From: an uncultured Selenomonas sp.
Lineage (GTDB): Bacteria > Bacillota > Negativicutes > Selenomonadales > Selenomonadaceae
Reading direction: 5' to 3'
DNA: 15,994 nt
NCBI GenBank assembly: GCA_938045435.1
Contig: CALIBA010000167.1
Location: forward strand, 1 to 15,994
In this document: positions 14,687-15,994 of the stretch, piece by piece
Layout of the letters: each line of letters opens with the position of its first letter
How positions within the stretch are numbered: the stretch's first letter is position 1
Notes under the pieces: model-generated
What the model saw: only the letters and a program-made list of their open reading frames with translations
The model's database searches: none
What the model was told of the DNA's origin: nothing
Position numbers and translations under genes: made by a program

Positions 14687-15127
14687 TCACCTGGCCAGGT
14701 CACCCCGTAGCGTCACCCCGACAATGAAGGCGCCCGCATGACATTCATACTCGCTCGTACCCCGGTATTCGTGGTCCTTGTAGTAGCTGATGAGGTTTAC
14801 CACCTTGGTAGCACCAGCCTCCCGTGCCGCCTCCTGCAGCTGTCTCACGGCCGACAGAAAGGCCCAGTGGCAGGCATCTGCATCCGACTTGCCAAAACCA
14901 TTGGTACGCTTGATGGCCTTCACATCGGCCCGGACCACACTGCCTCCTCCCCGGGCAAAAACCAAGGCAATGCCGGGGTCGAGCAACTCCCGGGCGGAGC
15001 CCTTCTTGCCCTCGTAGTTCAGGGCGTCGCGAATGGGCAGTATCAGTTTGGTGTCGCGCGCCTGTACCGTCGCGGAACCACACAGAACAGCCATGCCCAC
15101 AACCAGTGACGAGATGATTTTCTTCAT
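14687..15127 (-). CDS. Small secreted two-cysteine protein of the family misnamed 'excinuclease ATPase subunit'
   Basis: A 146-residue protein with a signal peptide: MKKIISSLVVGMAVLCGSATVQA, with likely cleavage before RD at residue 24, so probably periplasmic. The mature part begins DTKLILPIRDAL and carries KRTNGFGKSDADACHWAF, LQEAAREAGATKVVNLISYY and EYECHAGAFIVGVTLRGD. I recognise this pattern from proteobacterial proteins often labelled excinuclease ATPase subunit, a label the sequence does not support: there is no Walker motif. C86 and C129 are conserved and may form a disulfide. ATG at 15127 is preferred over a longer frame to 15163 because it begins the signal peptide and follows GGGAG at 10 bases. 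The molecular role is unknown. Confidence 0.85.
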   Translation of the reverse strand: MKKIISSLVVGMAVLCGSATVQARDTKLILPIRDALNYEGKKGSARELLDPGIALVFARGGGSVVRADVKAIKRTNGFGKSDADACHWAFLSAVRQLQEAAREAGATKVVNLISYYKDHEYRGTSEYECHAGAFIVGVTLRGDLAR

Positions 15128-15166
15128 AGCGCACACGCTCCCTGCCGGACTCTCTCTGTTCATTTC

Positions 15167-15196
15167 ATGATACGGTCATCCCGGCCGTAAGATCAA
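15167..15196 (-). promoter_or_regulatory. Candidate sigma-70 promoter of the secreted protein
   Basis: Minus strand TTGATC (15191-15196), 18-base spacer, TATCAT (15167-15172), matching 4 of 6 and 5 of 6 consensus bases. The expected leader is about 35 bases and includes the GGGAG ribosome binding site. Confidence 0.5.
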
Positions 15197-15605
15197 CCAG
15201 TGCTACAGCCCTGCAACTGCGCCCACGCCACCACCCGGCCGCCTCATCCAGCAGGCCCAAATAGCTCGCAGCCATGGGCGTGTTCAAGACGTGCCCCAGG
15301 GGGCCTTTGTCCGGGTCGTCCCCGCCCATGTTTCCTGTCCACCATCCGGGCGCCTGGACGTTATCTGTTGCAGGCATACTGCCAGACAGGCCACATTCCT
15401 TCGCAGCCTGCCCACACGGTCATACCATAGCGCATGTCATGATCCTCACTCGCCCCACCCGCCCCTCTGGGTGCGCAGGACAAGGCGGCCTGGCCGCAGA
15501 ATCCTCAATGACTTCACGGCACGGCCAACTCGGTCATGCACGCCCAAAGAGGGGCCCTTCGAGGCGCCCCGTTCTTCCGCGACCCTTCCCCATTCCTCCG
15601 CGTCC
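15197..15605. other. Intergenic stretch between divergent genes
   Basis: About 410 bases with no gene I can support. A weak plus-strand promoter candidate for the sigma factor is TTCGCA (15400-15405), 17 bases, TACCAT (15423-15428). A GC-rich imperfect hairpin lies at about 15551-15570 (GGGGC opposite GCCCC). A 70-codon minus-strand frame at 15165-15377 resembles no family I know and its end overlaps the promoter of the secreted protein. Confidence 0.4.
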
Positions 15606-15994
15606 ATGAACGTCCCCCAGCAGATGGCGGCCTTCCGCCCCCAGATGCTCAGCTATGCCACCCGGCAGCTGGGCGATGACAGCCTGGCCGAAGATGTCGT
15701 CCAGGACGCCTATGTGGCCGCCTTCGACAAGGCGTCGGCCTTCCGCGGCGAGGCCGCCCTCAAGACCTGGGTCTTTGCCATCCTGAAGCACAAGGTGGCC
15801 GATGCCCTGCGCGGCCGCTACCGCCGGCAGGCCCGCGAGGTCTCCTGTGACTTCGACGACGACCCCGATGGTGACGCCCTGGAGGCCCTGCTCTTCCGGC
15901 AGGACGGTCACTGGGAGGCAGACGGCGGCCCCGGCAACCTGGGCAACCCCGAGCAGCTGCTCACCAACCGCGAGTTCTGGCAGGTGCTGCAGCG
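15606..15994 (+). CDS. ECF-family RNA polymerase sigma factor (partial, cut by right edge)
   Basis: I translated 129 complete codons to the right edge without a stop. Region 2 of an extracytoplasmic-function sigma-70 factor is clear: FRPQMLSYATRQLGDDSLAED, VVQDAYVAAFDKA, FRGEAALKTWVFAILKHKVADALR. The following linker, ending in GHWEADGG, NPEQLL and NREFWQVLQR, resembles the RpoE-like group in Neisseria and Burkholderiales that is controlled by a zinc-binding anti-sigma protein and responds to oxidative stress. Region 4, which binds the -35 element, is off the window. ATG at 15606 is chosen because it places region 2 at the normal distance from the N-terminus; no ribosome binding site is evident, so the start is uncertain. 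Confidence 0.9.
   Translation, partial: MNVPQQMAAFRPQMLSYATRQLGDDSLAEDVVQDAYVAAFDKASAFRGEAALKTWVFAILKHKVADALRGRYRRQAREVSCDFDDDPDGDALEALLFRQDGHWEADGGPGNLGNPEQLLTNREFWQVLQ

Noticed and set aside
15165..15377. 70-codon minus-strand frame upstream of the secreted protein
   Set aside because: No ribosome binding site, no recognised family, and its end overlaps a good promoter for the next gene; a real small gene is not excluded.
1..15994. CRISPR array, tRNA, rRNA, insertion sequence or phage genes
   Set aside because: I saw no regularly spaced repeats, no cloverleaf or ribosomal sequence, and no transposase, integrase or phage proteins on either strand.

Overview
The window joins two unrelated genomes. 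Positions 1 to about 11,812 have moderate GC (about 45% in a 60-base line I counted), AGGAGG-type ribosome binding sites and a Firmicutes gene set: RNase J, RbgA/YlqF, an IspH plus S1-domain pair, a split transketolase and a DUF438/hemerythrin protein. This suggests a Negativicutes bacterium of the Selenomonas type (inferred from gene families). From about 11,815 to the right edge GC is about 68% in a counted line, with GC-rich codons and proteins of betaproteobacterial type, possibly Burkholderiales such as Lautropia (weaker inference). The switch falls inside argH, which loses its first ~110 codons. An assembly chimera is the simplest explanation.

Left block, all genes on the minus strand. 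Positions 1-1634 hold an Eco57I-like restriction-modification methylase that runs off the left edge. Positions 1751-3196 hold a DUF1858/DUF438/hemerythrin/PAS protein. Positions 3393-5374 hold ispH and a four-S1-domain RpsA-like gene that overlap by 19 bases. Then come rbgA (5525-6445), the two transketolase halves (6728-8528), RNase J (8685-10373) and truncated argH (10711 to about 11814). Hairpin-plus-U-run terminators lie at 1696-1736, 3336-3366, 6597-6625, 8645-8673 and 10655-10684. Plausible sigma-A promoters with 17-base spacers precede the methylase, ispH, transketolase and RNase J genes, so each is a short transcription unit. Inverted repeats overlap the promoters of the methylase, DUF438 and transketolase genes.

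Right block. A pirin-like gene on the plus strand (to 12668) faces a minus-strand pair, a GNAT acetyltransferase and an alpha/beta hydrolase, coupled by an ATGA overlap. Two hairpins separate them. Further right are a small secreted two-cysteine protein (minus) and the start of an ECF sigma factor (plus) cut by the right edge.

The left block is mostly housekeeping: isoprenoid precursors, translation, ribosome assembly, pentose phosphates, RNA decay and arginine synthesis. I found no CRISPR array, tRNA, rRNA, transposase or clear novel multi-gene system. The most interesting items are the junction, the mosaic methylase gene, the palindromic operator at the transketolase promoter, and a pirin without its metal ligands.
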